64,000 nucleotides of DNA from Bacillota bacterium (GCA_023393165.1 JAEWMJ010000018.1:124001-188000), one strand, 5' to 3'. Shown: positions 8,420-17,089, counted from the stretch's first letter. Translations and numbers: made by a program. The notes: generated by a model not told the origin, from the sequence alone.

Positions 8420-8423
8420 AGGA

Positions 8424-9269
8424 ATGATTTTGGAAGAATATATATCCCAAGTTCAGTACGGATTCGAAAGAAGGCAAAGGGGCGGTGTTGTTTTTTTTAC
8501 AATACCGTCTTTTGATAAATGCGGGCGCGTGAAAGCCGGATTCACAAGCAGGGTAGGCGGAGTGAGCCAAGGCTGTTATAAAAGCCTCAATTTCAGCCTG
8601 AAACGGGAAGGCAGCATCCAAAATTTACAGGAAAATTTCAGAAGGGCCGCAGGTGCTCTTGGCGTTCCGTTTGAGACGCTTGTACTGGACAATTACGAGC
8701 ACGGAGACGGCATATACCATGCGACGCCAAACGACTGCGGCAAGGGCCTGCTCCGCGAAACGGACCTGCCCAAATGCGACGCGCTGATCATTGACGAGCC
8801 GGGAGTTACCGCCGTTACGCTGCATGCCGATTGCGTACCCGTGTTTTTTCTGGATCCGGTCCGCCGGGCGGCTTGCGTGGCGCACGCCGGCTGGCGCGGC
8901 GTTTACCAGTGCCTCCCGCAAAAAATTACCGATACCCTTATAAACCGGTACGGCTGCAAAAAAGAGGATATCCTTGCGGCTGTCGGACCGCATATCATGA
9001 AGGGCGCGTTTGAGGTCGGGGAGGACGTATCAAAACTGTTTGAAGAAAGATTCGGTATAAATACGGTTATTAAAAGAGAGGGGCGCATATATGCGGATAT
9101 GCAGACGGCGCTTCTTGCGCAGTTTATGGAAGCAGGCCTTGAACCGCAAAACATTACCTGCGCCAATCTTTGCACCTATTCGCTGCCCGAATTGTTTTAT
9201 TCGCACAGGAGGGACAAGGGCATGACGGGAGCCATGGCTTCTTTGATCGCTTTTAATCAGGAAAGGTAA
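8424..9269 (+). CDS. pgeF: peptidoglycan editing factor PgeF / YlmD-YfiH laccase-domain protein
   Basis: 281 residues. The family fold is recognised by TLHADCVPVFF and AHAGWRG, which carry the Cys and His of the metal/nucleoside-binding site, and by a third His near the N-terminal third (NYEHGDGIY). Members have been described as purine nucleoside phosphorylases/adenosine deaminases and as cytoplasmic correctors of muropeptide composition. ATG at 8424 with an A-rich GAGAAATAAAGGA site, 4 nt after nrdR. The ylmD equivalent follows sigG-ylmC in Bacillus; here nrdR is inserted between. Confidence 0.88.
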   Translation: MILEEYISQVQYGFERRQRGGVVFFTIPSFDKCGRVKAGFTSRVGGVSQGCYKSLNFSLKREGSIQNLQENFRRAAGALGVPFETLVLDNYEHGDGIYHATPNDCGKGLLRETDLPKCDALIIDEPGVTAVTLHADCVPVFFLDPVRRAACVAHAGWRGVYQCLPQKITDTLINRYGCKKEDILAAVGPHIMKGAFEVGEDVSKLFEERFGINTVIKREGRIYADMQTALLAQFMEAGLEPQNITCANLCTYSLPELFYSHRRDKGMTGAMASLIAFNQER

Positions 9270-9276
9270 AAGTTAC

Positions 9277-9960
9277 ATGAAACTATTAGTGGTTGATGAT
9301 GAAATCAATATCCTGGAACTGCTGTTTTATAACTTTCAGAAGGAAGGCTACGAGGTGGATACGGCCGCCGACGGGGAAAACGCGCTGCAGCTTTACTCGA
9401 AGAATAAATACGACCTGATTGTTTTGGACCGGATGCTTCCGGGTATAGACGGCTGCGACGTTTTACGCAAGATCCGGGAGACGGATAAAAACATACCGAT
9501 TATCATGCTTACGGCAAAATCCGAAGAAACGGATAAACTCAAAGGATTTGACCTTGGCGCGGACGATTATGTAACCAAGCCGTTCAGCACTATGGAACTG
9601 AAGGCGCGGGTGCGCGCCCTGCTGAAAAGGAACGCGCGCGAGGAAACTTCCTCCGGGGAGCTTAATTTTACGATGGACGACATACTCATTGATTATGAGA
9701 ATTACAAAGTGTATATCGCCGGTGAAAAGATACCGCTGACATTGAAGGAATTTGAGCTTTTAAAGCTGCTGACACAAAACCAGTCCAAGGTGTTTTCCCG
9801 CGAAAGCATACTGGAAAAGATATGGGGTTACGAATATTTCGGGGAAACGCGCACGGTCGACGTGCATATAAGGACGCTTAGAAAGAAAATAGGGGATTTC
9901 GGCAAATATATCAAAACTGTGCACGGCGTGGGCTACAGCTTTGATCTGAAAGCGGAATAA
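9277..9960 (+). CDS. OmpR/PhoB-family response regulator
   Basis: 227 residues. The receiver domain (1-118) has the acidic pair VVDDE, phospho-acceptor Asp51 (VLDRMLPG), switch Thr in MLTAKS and Lys in TKPFS. The C-terminal winged helix (about 130-225) ends in TVDVHIRTLRKKIG and VHGVGYSF, as in PhoB/PhoP/WalR regulators. It is 3 nt upstream of its histidine kinase, so the two form one unit. The target genes cannot be told; PhoB/PhoP-like phosphate control is a reasonable guess from the kinase type, but no pst genes are present. Confidence 0.92.
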   Translation: MKLLVVDDEINILELLFYNFQKEGYEVDTAADGENALQLYSKNKYDLIVLDRMLPGIDGCDVLRKIRETDKNIPIIMLTAKSEETDKLKGFDLGADDYVTKPFSTMELKARVRALLKRNAREETSSGELNFTMDDILIDYENYKVYIAGEKIPLTLKEFELLKLLTQNQSKVFSRESILEKIWGYEYFGETRTVDVHIRTLRKKIGDFGKYIKTVHGVGYSFDLKAE

Positions 9961-9963
9961 AAA

Positions 9964-11322
9964 ATGGAAAAAAATATATATTACGCGATACTCAAGATAG
10001 TATTGTTTGCCTGCGGGCTCATAATATTATTTGCGCTTCTGCTGGTCGGCACGGGGGATGTGCTGATGCAGATTTGCGCAATTGTGATCGTCGCGGTTTT
10101 TTTCAGCGCGCTTTTTGCATGGAGAACGGCCAGAAAGGTAGCGAAGCCTGTACGGGATACCGCAAAACTCTTAAAAAAAATTGCCGTGCAGAGCGGAGGA
10201 CTGGAAATCACGCTGGACAAAAAAGATACCGAACAGCTGACAGTGGGCGTCAACAGCTTGGGAGTGCTTCTTGATCAAACGATCGGCAAACTGAGCGATT
10301 CCAACAACAGCCTGACCGCAATGCTCAAAGCGATTCCATGCGCGGTGATTGCGGTTGACAGGGATAAAAAAATTGCCATTGCAAACGATATGGCTGTGAA
10401 TTTTTTCAGCCTTCATGAAGAGACCGAAGGGCGGTATTTTATTGAGACTGTCCGCAATTCCCTCCTTGAGAAAATGATAGACGAGGTCATTGCGTCCGGC
10501 AGGAATATCCAGGACGAAACGCCTTCATGGAAGCCGGAAGGCGAGAGCATATACAGCATCAATGTAGCGCCAATCAAAAACGAGAACAAGGTAACCGGAG
10601 CGGTGCTCCTGGCGCAGGATGTAACCGAAATCAGGCAGCTTGAGCGGATGCGCAGGGAATTTACGGCAAACGTATCCCACGAATTAAAAACGCCCCTGAC
10701 CGTGATCAGCGGTTTTTTGGAAACAATAAAAAACGAGAAAGATTTAAGCGAGGGGACGCGTGACAGGTTTCTGGACATCATTTCTCTTGAAACCGAAAGG
10801 CTTTCGCGCCTCATCGGAGACATCCTTTCTCTTTCTGAAATCGAAGCGGATGACCTTAGCCACACCGAAAACGTTGATATCGACGAATGCATAGGATCGA
10901 GCGTTCAGTTGCTTTTGGAAAAGGCAAAAGAAAAGCATATCACAGTCGAATCCGATCCCGGCTGCGGAAGGTGTACGGTTCTCGGGACCGCCGACAGGAT
11001 TTCGCAGATGGCGATCAACCTGATCGACAACGCCGTCAAATATACGTCCGACGGCGGGAAGGTTTCTGTCGTAACAAGAAAAAACGCGGATAATTGTATA
11101 ATCACTGTGGAAGACAACGGCATAGGTATAAGTATAAAAGATCAGCGCAGGTTGTTCGAACGTTTCTACAGGGCGGATAAAAGCCGGTCCAGGGAACTTG
11201 GCGGCACCGGTCTCGGGCTTTCCATCGTAAAGCACATTGTTTCTTCTATGAACGGTTCCATTTCCGTAAAAAGCGAACCGGGCAAGGGTTCGGTTTTTAC
11301 CGTAAAGCTGCCGCTGGTTTGA
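9964..11322 (+). CDS. PhoR-like membrane histidine kinase
   Basis: 452 residues. Two membrane helices (about 9-30 and 34-53) are joined by only a few residues, so there is practically no extracellular sensor. A HAMP-like linker (55-110), a PAS domain (about 115-222), the dimerisation/phospho-acceptor helix with His239 (VSHELKTPLT), and an ATPase domain with the N box (NLIDNAVKYT), DNGIGIS and GGTGLGLS follow. This is the PhoR/WalK architecture without a periplasmic domain, which suggests a signal from the membrane, from a partner protein or via the PAS domain. Partner of the regulator 3 nt upstream. Confidence 0.92.
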   Translation: MEKNIYYAILKIVLFACGLIILFALLLVGTGDVLMQICAIVIVAVFFSALFAWRTARKVAKPVRDTAKLLKKIAVQSGGLEITLDKKDTEQLTVGVNSLGVLLDQTIGKLSDSNNSLTAMLKAIPCAVIAVDRDKKIAIANDMAVNFFSLHEETEGRYFIETVRNSLLEKMIDEVIASGRNIQDETPSWKPEGESIYSINVAPIKNENKVTGAVLLAQDVTEIRQLERMRREFTANVSHELKTPLTVISGFLETIKNEKDLSEGTRDRFLDIISLETERLSRLIGDILSLSEIEADDLSHTENVDIDECIGSSVQLLLEKAKEKHITVESDPGCGRCTVLGTADRISQMAINLIDNAVKYTSDGGKVSVVTRKNADNCIITVEDNGIGISIKDQRRLFERFYRADKSRSRELGGTGLGLSIVKHIVSSMNGSISVKSEPGKGSVFTVKLPLV

Positions 11323-11411
11323 TGCGGATTCATCCGCTATTATTTGGAGCAAGGTTGGTTATAATAGGATTGGTATAATAGGACAGGTAGAGAATGAAGT
11401 AGGGTTTTGAT

Positions 11412-12599
11412 ATGGATAAAATTTATATGGATTATGCGGCTACGACTTATGTGGACGATCGGGTGCTGGATGCAATGATTCCTTATTTTAAAAGTTACTT
11501 TGGAAACCCGTCCAGCCTTTATGAAACCGGCCGCAATTCGAAAGCTGTTATCGAAACCGCGCGGGAGACGCTGGCGAAACTGATAGGCGCGCGGCAGAAA
11601 AATGAGATATTTTTTACATCCTGCGGCACCGAGAGCGACAACTGGGCAATCAAGGGCGCGGCGGCGGCAAACAGCGGCAAGGGAAGACATATCGTAACAA
11701 CGGCTGTGGAACATCACGCTGTTTTAAATCCCTGTGAATACCTGGAGCGTCACGGGTTTGAAGTCACTTATCTGCCCCCGGATCATTACGGCATGGTATC
11801 GCCCGCACAGGTTGAAAAAGCCATTCGGGAAGATACTGTGCTGGTCTCCGTTATGTATGCGAACAACGAGGTGGGCACCATCAACCCGGTCGCTGAGATC
11901 GGAGCGGTTTGCGGGGAGAAGGGCGTACTGTTCCATACGGACGCCGTACAGGCTGCGGGCGTACTGCCAATCGACGTTGAGAGGATGCACGTGGATCTCC
12001 TGTCCATATCCGCACATAAATTCTATGGACCTAAGGGAATCGGCATGCTCTATATCAAAAACGGCGTGAAACTGGATAACCTGATGCACGGCGGGGGGCA
12101 GGAAAGAAAAAAACGCGCGGGCACAGAAAACGTACCCCTTATTGTGGGAATGGCGGCGGCCCTTAAGCTCGCCTATGAAAATGCGGATCAGGAAAACCGC
12201 AGGATCGCGGAAATGAGGGACTATATGATCCGCGAGATAAAAACGAAAATACCGGACGTTAGGCTGAACGGACATCCGTCGATGCGCCTGCCCGGCAACG
12301 TCAATATGTCTTTTGAATACATAGAATCCGAGGCGTCGCTCATAAGCCTGGATATGGCGGGGATCGAATGCTCAAGCGGCTCCGCCTGCGCGGCGGGATC
12401 GGTTGACGCGTCGCACGTGCTGCTTGCCATGAAGGTGCCGCCCGAGACCGCAAAAAGCTCTTTGCGGTTCACCCTCGGCCGTTCCACCACCAGGGAGGAG
12501 ATCGATTACACGGTTGCGGAACTGGTGAAGATCAGCAAAAGGCTCAGGAATATATCCAATTTATTTGCACAAAGGAAAAACGAAGCAAAACATGTATAG
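11412..12599 (+). CDS. nifS: cysteine desulfurase NifS/IscS
   Basis: 395 residues, class V aminotransferase fold. The PLP lysine is in SISAHKFYGPKG, the PLP-binding His in TTAVEHHAV, and the persulfide Cys in SSGSACAAGS. It takes sulfur from cysteine and hands it to the scaffold encoded next, for Fe-S clusters and probably tRNA thiolation. ATG with AGTAGGG upstream. The 3' end overlaps nifU by 8 nt. Just upstream (11355-11379) are two near-identical TATAATAGGA segments that look like tandem -10 elements without good -35 partners. Confidence 0.94.
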   Translation: MDKIYMDYAATTYVDDRVLDAMIPYFKSYFGNPSSLYETGRNSKAVIETARETLAKLIGARQKNEIFFTSCGTESDNWAIKGAAAANSGKGRHIVTTAVEHHAVLNPCEYLERHGFEVTYLPPDHYGMVSPAQVEKAIREDTVLVSVMYANNEVGTINPVAEIGAVCGEKGVLFHTDAVQAAGVLPIDVERMHVDLLSISAHKFYGPKGIGMLYIKNGVKLDNLMHGGGQERKKRAGTENVPLIVGMAAALKLAYENADQENRRIAEMRDYMIREIKTKIPDVRLNGHPSMRLPGNVNMSFEYIESEASLISLDMAGIECSSGSACAAGSVDASHVLLAMKVPPETAKSSLRFTLGRSTTREEIDYTVAELVKISKRLRNISNLFAQRKNEAKHV

Positions 12600-12948
12600 T
12601 GAAAAATTATTGGAACATTTTGAAAATCCGCATAACGTCGGCGTCATGGAAGACGCCGACGCTGCCGGCGAAGCCGGCAGCGTGGATTGCGGGGACAGGA
12701 CCGTAATTTATATTAAAGTGAAAAACGATAAAATTTCAGATATATCCTTCCAGACATATGGATGCGCGGCAGCTATCGCTTCATCCAGCGTCCTTACGGA
12801 CATGGTTCGCGGGAAATCGGTCAAAGAAGCCCTCGCAGTTACCAAGAACGATATTGTGGACGCTTTGGGCGGCATGCCGCCGCATAAGGTTCATTGTTCC
12901 ATGCAGGCCGAAGACGCGCTGAAAGACGCGCTTCATAAACTGAAATGA
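12592..12948 (+). CDS. nifU: Fe-S cluster scaffold NifU/IscU-like
   Basis: 118 residues from ATG 12592, chosen because the family begins MYSEKLLEHFENP and AAAGGAAAA lies about 13 nt upstream; a longer in-frame start (12565) would add residues not seen in the family. The three cluster-ligand cysteines are in VDCGD, TYGCAAAIA and VHCSMQAE. It is an IscU domain alone, without the C-terminal Nfu part. Overlap with nifS shows they are made together. Confidence 0.93.
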   Translation: MYSEKLLEHFENPHNVGVMEDADAAGEAGSVDCGDRTVIYIKVKNDKISDISFQTYGCAAAIASSSVLTDMVRGKSVKEALAVTKNDIVDALGGMPPHKVHCSMQAEDALKDALHKLK

Positions 12949-13033
12949 AAAATCCGGTTGATTTTAATTTAAAATCTGTAATGATTTTAACGTTTCTGCG
13001 CAAAATAATTAAAAACGAAAGGAGCTTTTAATT

Positions 13034-13198
13034 ATGAAAGGCGGATATTTTGCTGGAATGCTTGCAGGGGGACTGATCGGAATGGCGGCGGCTATGTGGT
13101 TGATGCCCTATATCAAGCCGACAATCAGCACGGCGGTCGAAAAGGGAAAAGACTTTGTGGAAGATGCGTTCGGAATGAACGTAAATTCGCAAAAATAG
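13034..13198 (+). CDS. small glycine-zipper membrane protein (YtxH-like)
   Basis: 54 residues, too short for usual ORF cut-offs, but with an excellent ribosome-binding site (AAAGGAG, 8 nt before ATG) and its own terminator. Residues 3-27 form a hydrophobic helix with small-residue spacing (GGYFAGMLAGGLIGMAAA), followed by an amphipathic, charged tail (VEKGKDFVEDAF). This is the layout of YtxH/glycine-zipper stress or envelope proteins. Function unknown; the position between nifU and ireB is common for such small proteins in Clostridia. Confidence 0.75.
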   Translation: MKGGYFAGMLAGGLIGMAAAMWLMPYIKPTISTAVEKGKDFVEDAFGMNVNSQK

Positions 13199-13209
13199 TC
13201 ATATTTTAT

Positions 13210-13241
13210 AATAAGCCGGCTGAAAAGGTCGGCTTATTTCT
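13210..13241 (+). terminator. terminator after the small membrane protein
   Basis: AATAAGCCG pairs with CGGCTTATT around an 11-nt loop; the T tract is short. Confidence 0.65.
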
Positions 13242-13253
13242 GTAAAGTAATGT

Positions 13254-13282
13254 TTGAAATTCGGGAATAGTTGTTATATAAT
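13254..13282 (+). promoter_or_regulatory. promoter of ireB
   Basis: TTGAAA (13254-13259), 17-nt spacer, TATAAT (13277-13282); the start codon is 33 nt downstream. Confidence 0.7.
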
Positions 13283-13314
13283 GTTAATATTAGTGATTGC
13301 TGGGGGTGCTTAAA

Positions 13315-13575
13315 TTGCCTGATTTGGATAATACGATGCAGTTTTCATTTGAAAAGGATCTGGATAATCCTGTGAGAAGTATACTTCGGGTTGTTTGTGC
13401 TGCTATGAAAGAAAAAGGATATGATCCGGCAAATCAGCTGATCGGTTATATCGTTTCGGGTGATCCAACCTACATTACGGGATATAAGAATGCCCGTTCT
13501 CTGATTTCGTCCATCGACAGGGACGAGCTCTTGGAAGAACTGGTAAGTTCCTATATACAAAAGTTTGTTGAATAA
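13315..13575 (+). CDS. ireB: IreB-family regulatory phosphoprotein (UPF0297, YrzL)
   Basis: 86 residues from a TTG at 13315; an upstream TTG (13297) would overlap the G-rich binding site GGGGGTG, so the inner start is preferred and gives the family N-terminus with DLDNTMQFSF. The signature GYDPANQLIGYIVSGDPTYI is visible. In Enterococcus IreB is a substrate of the PASTA kinase IreK and affects cephalosporin tolerance. The order ireB-ruvX-DUF1292 is conserved in Bacillota; alaS, which usually precedes it, is absent here. Confidence 0.92.
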   Translation: MPDLDNTMQFSFEKDLDNPVRSILRVVCAAMKEKGYDPANQLIGYIVSGDPTYITGYKNARSLISSIDRDELLEELVSSYIQKFVE

Positions 13576-13751
13576 CTTATACAGCAATAGAGTATCCACA
13601 ATCGGTTATTGTTTTTAAAAACAATAGTGGTCAACTTAAAATGTTTGTTTATTGCTTGACCATTGGAGCGTGGATATTTTTGTTTGTAGGGCTGTAAGAA
13701 AAGTCGCAGATTTTTCAGATTGGTTTAAAAAGGAAAAAGAGGTTAATAATA

Positions 13752-14171
13752 TTGGAATATAAAAGGATAATGGGCCTCGATATTGGAGACAAGCGCATCG
13801 GCGTGGCGGTGAGCGACCTGTTGATGCTGACGGCGCAGGGCGTGGAATCCTATACCCGTAAGGCTGAAGAAGAAGACATCGCCCATATAAAAAAACTGGC
13901 TGCGGATTATAATGTAAAAAAGATCGTATGCGGCCTGCCAATCAATATGAACGGTACGATCGGGGAACAAGCCCTTAAAATCAAGGATTTTGCGGGTAAA
14001 CTAAAAGAAAGCATAGCAATTGAAGTTGATTTCTTTGATGAACGGCTGACCACGGCAAGCGCGACCAGAACGCTGATCGAGGCGGATGTGAGCCGGAAGG
14101 ACCGGAAAAAAGTTGTGGACAAAGTGGCTGCGGTATATATTCTGCAGGCATATATGGATTCAATAAAATAG
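13752..14171 (+). CDS. ruvX: Holliday-junction resolvase-like RuvX (YqgF)
   Basis: 139 residues, RNase H-like fold. The catalytic Asp is in MGLDIGDKRIGVAVSD, the second acidic residue in DERLTTASA, the third in KVVDKVAAVYIL. It is implicated in 16S rRNA 5' processing and replication-linked resolution. TTG at 13752 has AGAGG 8 nt upstream; an ATG at 13770 is possible but its AAGGA is too close. The 176 nt after ireB contain a TGGTCAA/TTGACCA pair (13628-13662) but nothing recognisable. Confidence 0.92.
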   Translation: MEYKRIMGLDIGDKRIGVAVSDLLMLTAQGVESYTRKAEEEDIAHIKKLAADYNVKKIVCGLPINMNGTIGEQALKIKDFAGKLKESIAIEVDFFDERLTTASATRTLIEADVSRKDRKKVVDKVAAVYILQAYMDSIK

Positions 14172-14187
14172 AAAGGAAAAAAGAATT

Positions 14188-14523
14188 ATGGCTAATGAAG
14201 ATCTGGATTTAATAGAGTTGATGGATGACGAAGGCAATAAATTGTCGTTTGAACATCTGCTGACATTTGAGGTGGAGGACGAGTTTTTTATAGCGATTAC
14301 GCCTGCAAGTGAAATGGAAGACTTTAAAGAAGGTGAAGTTCTGATTATGCGCGTAAACGACGACGGCGAGGACGGAGAAGTTTATACGCCTATCGAAAGC
14401 CAGGAGGAACTGGATTCGCTTTGGGAAATCTTCCAGCAACTATATTATGCGGATGATGATGATGACGGCGAATGCGGCTGCGGTTGTGACGATTGTGACC
14501 ACGACCACAAGCCCGAGAATTAA
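14188..14523 (+). CDS. DUF1292 protein (YrzB-like) with acidic Cys/His tail
   Basis: 111 residues, AAGGAAAAAAG upstream of ATG. The DUF1292 core (about 1-88) runs from LIELMDDEGN through the FEVEDEFFIAI strand to YTPIESQEELDSLWEIFQQ. The last 22 residues are unusual: five Asp, then CGCGCDDCDHDH, a dense cluster of potential metal ligands. Function of the family is unknown; the ruvX neighbour is conserved. The tail may bind zinc or another metal. Confidence 0.85.
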   Translation: MANEDLDLIELMDDEGNKLSFEHLLTFEVEDEFFIAITPASEMEDFKEGEVLIMRVNDDGEDGEVYTPIESQEELDSLWEIFQQLYYADDDDDGECGCGCDDCDHDHKPEN

Positions 14524-14533
14524 CGAAAAGTGC

Positions 14534-14562
14534 TTGCACAGGCGGAATGCTTGTGATATAAT
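14534..14562 (+). promoter_or_regulatory. promoter of rpsB-tsf
   Basis: TTGCAC (14534-14539), 17-nt spacer, TATAAT (14557-14562). The leader to the rpsB start is about 108 nt, long enough for control, but I could not recognise a known leader fold in it. Confidence 0.75.
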
Positions 14563-14677
14563 GCCATAGAAAACGCACCTGAGCGGATTTTTGTGTTCGT
14601 GCCCGTCTTGTTTTAATCGGGTTTCGCAAAAATTAACTTCCGCACAGGGAGGAAAAACGAGAAGGAGAAATTTAATC

Positions 14678-15505
14678 ATGTCAGTCATTTCAATGAAACA
14701 ACTTTTGGAAGCAGGTGTCCATTTCGGGCATCAGACCCGCAGATGGAACCCCAAGATGAAGAGGTTCATCTTTACCGAAAGAAACGGGATCTATATTATC
14801 GATCTGCAGAAGACGGTAAAAAAGGTTGAAGAAGCCTATTATTTTATCCGCGATATTGTTATGGAAAACAAGTCCGTTCTTTTCGTGGGAACCAAAAAGC
14901 AGGCTCAGGAATCCATAGAATCCGAAGCTAAACGCTGCGGTATGTATTATGTCAGTAACCGTTGGCTGGGCGGTATGCTTACCAACTTCAAGACGATCCG
15001 CAGCAGGGTAGGCAGACTCAACAAAATAGACTCCATGGAGGCAAATGGCGAATTTGACCTGCTGCCCAAAAAAGAAGTAATCAAATTAATGCACGAGCGG
15101 GAAAAACTGCTGAAAAACTTGGGCGGAATCAGAGAAATGAAAGAGATTCCGGGTGTTATGTTTATCGTAGACCCCCGCAAGGAAAGAATTGCCGTTGCCG
15201 AAGCGAAGGCACTTGGTATTCCGATCGTTTCCATCGTAGACACCAACTGCGATCCTGATGAAGTCGATTTCCCGATTCCGGGTAATGACGACGCTATCCG
15301 CGCCGTAAAATTGATTGCCGCAAAGATGGCGGATGCTGTTCTTGAGGGAAAACAGGGCGAACAACTGGTTGATCCGGAAGCAGAGGAAGCAAAAGAGGAA
15401 ATCGCCGAAGAAGTGGAAGAACCTGTTGCTGAAGAAGTGGCAGAGGAAATTACGGAAGAACTTTCCCAGACTTTCGTGCCTGAAGAAGAAAAAACTGAGG
15501 CATAA
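14678..15505 (+). CDS. rpsB: 30S ribosomal protein S2 with extended acidic tail
   Basis: 275 residues from ATG 14678 (AAGGAG 11 nt upstream); the longer in-frame extension upstream is leader sequence. The body starts VISMKQLLEAGVHFGHQTRR and contains WLGGMLTNFKTIRSR and the FIVDPRKERIAVAEA segment typical of S2. The final 40 or so residues are a Glu/Ala-rich low-complexity tail, longer than in Bacillus S2 (about 246 residues). It forms an operon with tsf, as in most bacteria. Confidence 0.96.
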   Translation: MSVISMKQLLEAGVHFGHQTRRWNPKMKRFIFTERNGIYIIDLQKTVKKVEEAYYFIRDIVMENKSVLFVGTKKQAQESIESEAKRCGMYYVSNRWLGGMLTNFKTIRSRVGRLNKIDSMEANGEFDLLPKKEVIKLMHEREKLLKNLGGIREMKEIPGVMFIVDPRKERIAVAEAKALGIPIVSIVDTNCDPDEVDFPIPGNDDAIRAVKLIAAKMADAVLEGKQGEQLVDPEAEEAKEEIAEEVEEPVAEEVAEEITEELSQTFVPEEEKTEA

Positions 15506-15541
15506 ATTAAATTTTGATTTGATTACCGGAGGTAACTATAA

Positions 15542-16189
15542 ATGATATCTGCTAACGATGTAAAAAACTTGCGTGAAAGAACGGGCGCCGGCATGATGGA
15601 TTGTAAAAATGCGCTTTCCGAAGCAAACGGCGACGTTGAAAAGGCTATAGAAATATTGCGCGAAAAAGGCCTTGCGGCAGCTGTTAAAAAATCAGGAAGG
15701 ATCGCGGCCGAGGGAATCGTGGAGTCTTATATTCATATGGGTGGAAGAATCGGCGTTTTGCTTGAAGTAAACTGTGAGACGGATTTTGTTGCCAAAACTC
15801 CCGAATTCAAAGCTTTTGTTCATGATATCGCAATGCATATCGCGGCTGCGAATCCGACATATGTTTCGGAAGACCAGGTGAGCGAAGAAGACATTGAAAA
15901 AGAAAAATCTATTCTTCGTGTGCAGGCACTGAACGAAGGCAAACCCGAAAAGATCGTGGAAAAGATGGTGGAAGGCAGGATACAGAAATTTAAGAAGGAA
16001 ATATGCCTCTTGGAGCAGCCTTTTGTGAAAGATCCGGACAAAACCATTAAAGATATTGTAACAGAACAGGTCGCACGAATCGGCGAGAATATTTCCGTAC
16101 GCAGATTTGTACGCTATGAAATGGGTGAAGGCCTCCAGAAGAGGCAGGACGATTTTGCAGCAGAAGTAGCGCAGCAGGCTGGATTATAA
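15542..16189 (+). CDS. tsf: translation elongation factor Ts
   Basis: 215 residues, short-type EF-Ts. The N-terminal UBA-like domain has VKNLRERTGAGMMDCKNAL, and the core has VEVNCETDFVA-like LLEVNCETDFVAKTPEF. It exchanges GDP for GTP on EF-Tu. ATG with GGAGGTAAC upstream, 36 nt after rpsB, followed by a terminator. Confidence 0.96.
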   Translation: MISANDVKNLRERTGAGMMDCKNALSEANGDVEKAIEILREKGLAAAVKKSGRIAAEGIVESYIHMGGRIGVLLEVNCETDFVAKTPEFKAFVHDIAMHIAAANPTYVSEDQVSEEDIEKEKSILRVQALNEGKPEKIVEKMVEGRIQKFKKEICLLEQPFVKDPDKTIKDIVTEQVARIGENISVRRFVRYEMGEGLQKRQDDFAAEVAQQAGL

Positions 16190-16201
16190 TTAAAGATACT
16201 A

Positions 16202-16231
16202 AGAGAGAACACTTTTGTGTTCTCTTTTTTT
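16202..16231 (+). terminator. terminator of rpsB-tsf
   Basis: AGAGAACAC (16204-16212) pairs with GTGTTCTCT (16217-16225), TTTT loop, then T run. Confidence 0.9.
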
Positions 16232-16302
16232 ATAAGCTGGGCGCATAAAACGGCGCTGAAAAATGCGGGTGTATGTCTTTTTAAGTTGAAATGGAGGTTG
16301 TT

Positions 16303-17004
16303 ATGGTCCCAAAATACAAACGAATTATTATTAAAATAAGCGGAGAAGCGTTGTCCAGTCCGGAGAACCAGCCGCTTGATTTCGGTATCATTCATTCGGT
16401 GGCAGATCAGATCATAGACGTCGCACAGGCGGGCGTACAGATTGGAATTATAGTGGGCGGCGGGAATATTTGGCGCGGCCGGGGAAAAGAAATGGACAGG
16501 ATACAGGCCGATCATATGGGCATGCTGGCCACCGTGATCAATGCGCTTGCGCTGCAGGATATTCTGGAACAAAAAGGTATGCAGACGCGCGTGCAGACTG
16601 CAATAGAAATGCGGCAGATAGCTGAACCGTATATCAGAAGACGCGCGATCAGGCATCTGGAGAAAAACAGGGTGGTGATTTTTGCGTGCGGTACGGGCAA
16701 CCCCTATTTCTCCACCGACACTGCAGCAGCGCTGCGGGCGGCGGAAATGGAAGTAGATCTTATTATGCTTGCCAAAAATGTGGACGCGGTTTACACGGCT
16801 GATCCAAAGGCCGATCCGGATGCACAGAAAATTGAAGAAATCAGTTATCTTGACGTTATCTCAAGGGGCCTTACCGTTATGGATAATACCGCGCTGACAC
16901 TGTGCATGGACAATTCCATACCCATCATAGTATTCGGACTGCATGAAAAAGACGGTATTAAAAAAGTCATCTGCGGTGAGCAAATCGGGACGATGATTCG
17001 ATAG
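16303..17004 (+). CDS. pyrH: UMP kinase
   Basis: 233 residues from ATG 16303, placed 5 nt after GGAGG; the ATG at 16291 overlaps that site and is less likely. The amino-acid-kinase fold shows KISGEAL at the start, GGGNIWRG, the UMP-binding MGMLATVINALALQD and the GTGNPYFSTDTAA segment. It phosphorylates UMP to UDP. pyrH-frr-uppS-cdsA-dxr-rseP is the classical bacterial gene order. Confidence 0.96.
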   Translation: MVPKYKRIIIKISGEALSSPENQPLDFGIIHSVADQIIDVAQAGVQIGIIVGGGNIWRGRGKEMDRIQADHMGMLATVINALALQDILEQKGMQTRVQTAIEMRQIAEPYIRRRAIRHLEKNRVVIFACGTGNPYFSTDTAAALRAAEMEVDLIMLAKNVDAVYTADPKADPDAQKIEEISYLDVISRGLTVMDNTALTLCMDNSIPIIVFGLHEKDGIKKVICGEQIGTMIR

Positions 17005-17037
17005 CGCCACCGTTATCTAATAGAATTGATTATTATA

Positions 17038-17066
17038 TTGTTTTTTGCTTAAGCATGTTTTAAAAT
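17038..17066 (+). promoter_or_regulatory. possible promoter of frr
   Basis: TTGTTT (17038-17043), 17-nt spacer, TAAAAT (17061-17066) in an A/T-rich gap of 85 nt. Confidence 0.4.
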
Positions 17067-17089
17067 AAACCTATACAGGAGGGTGAGTT

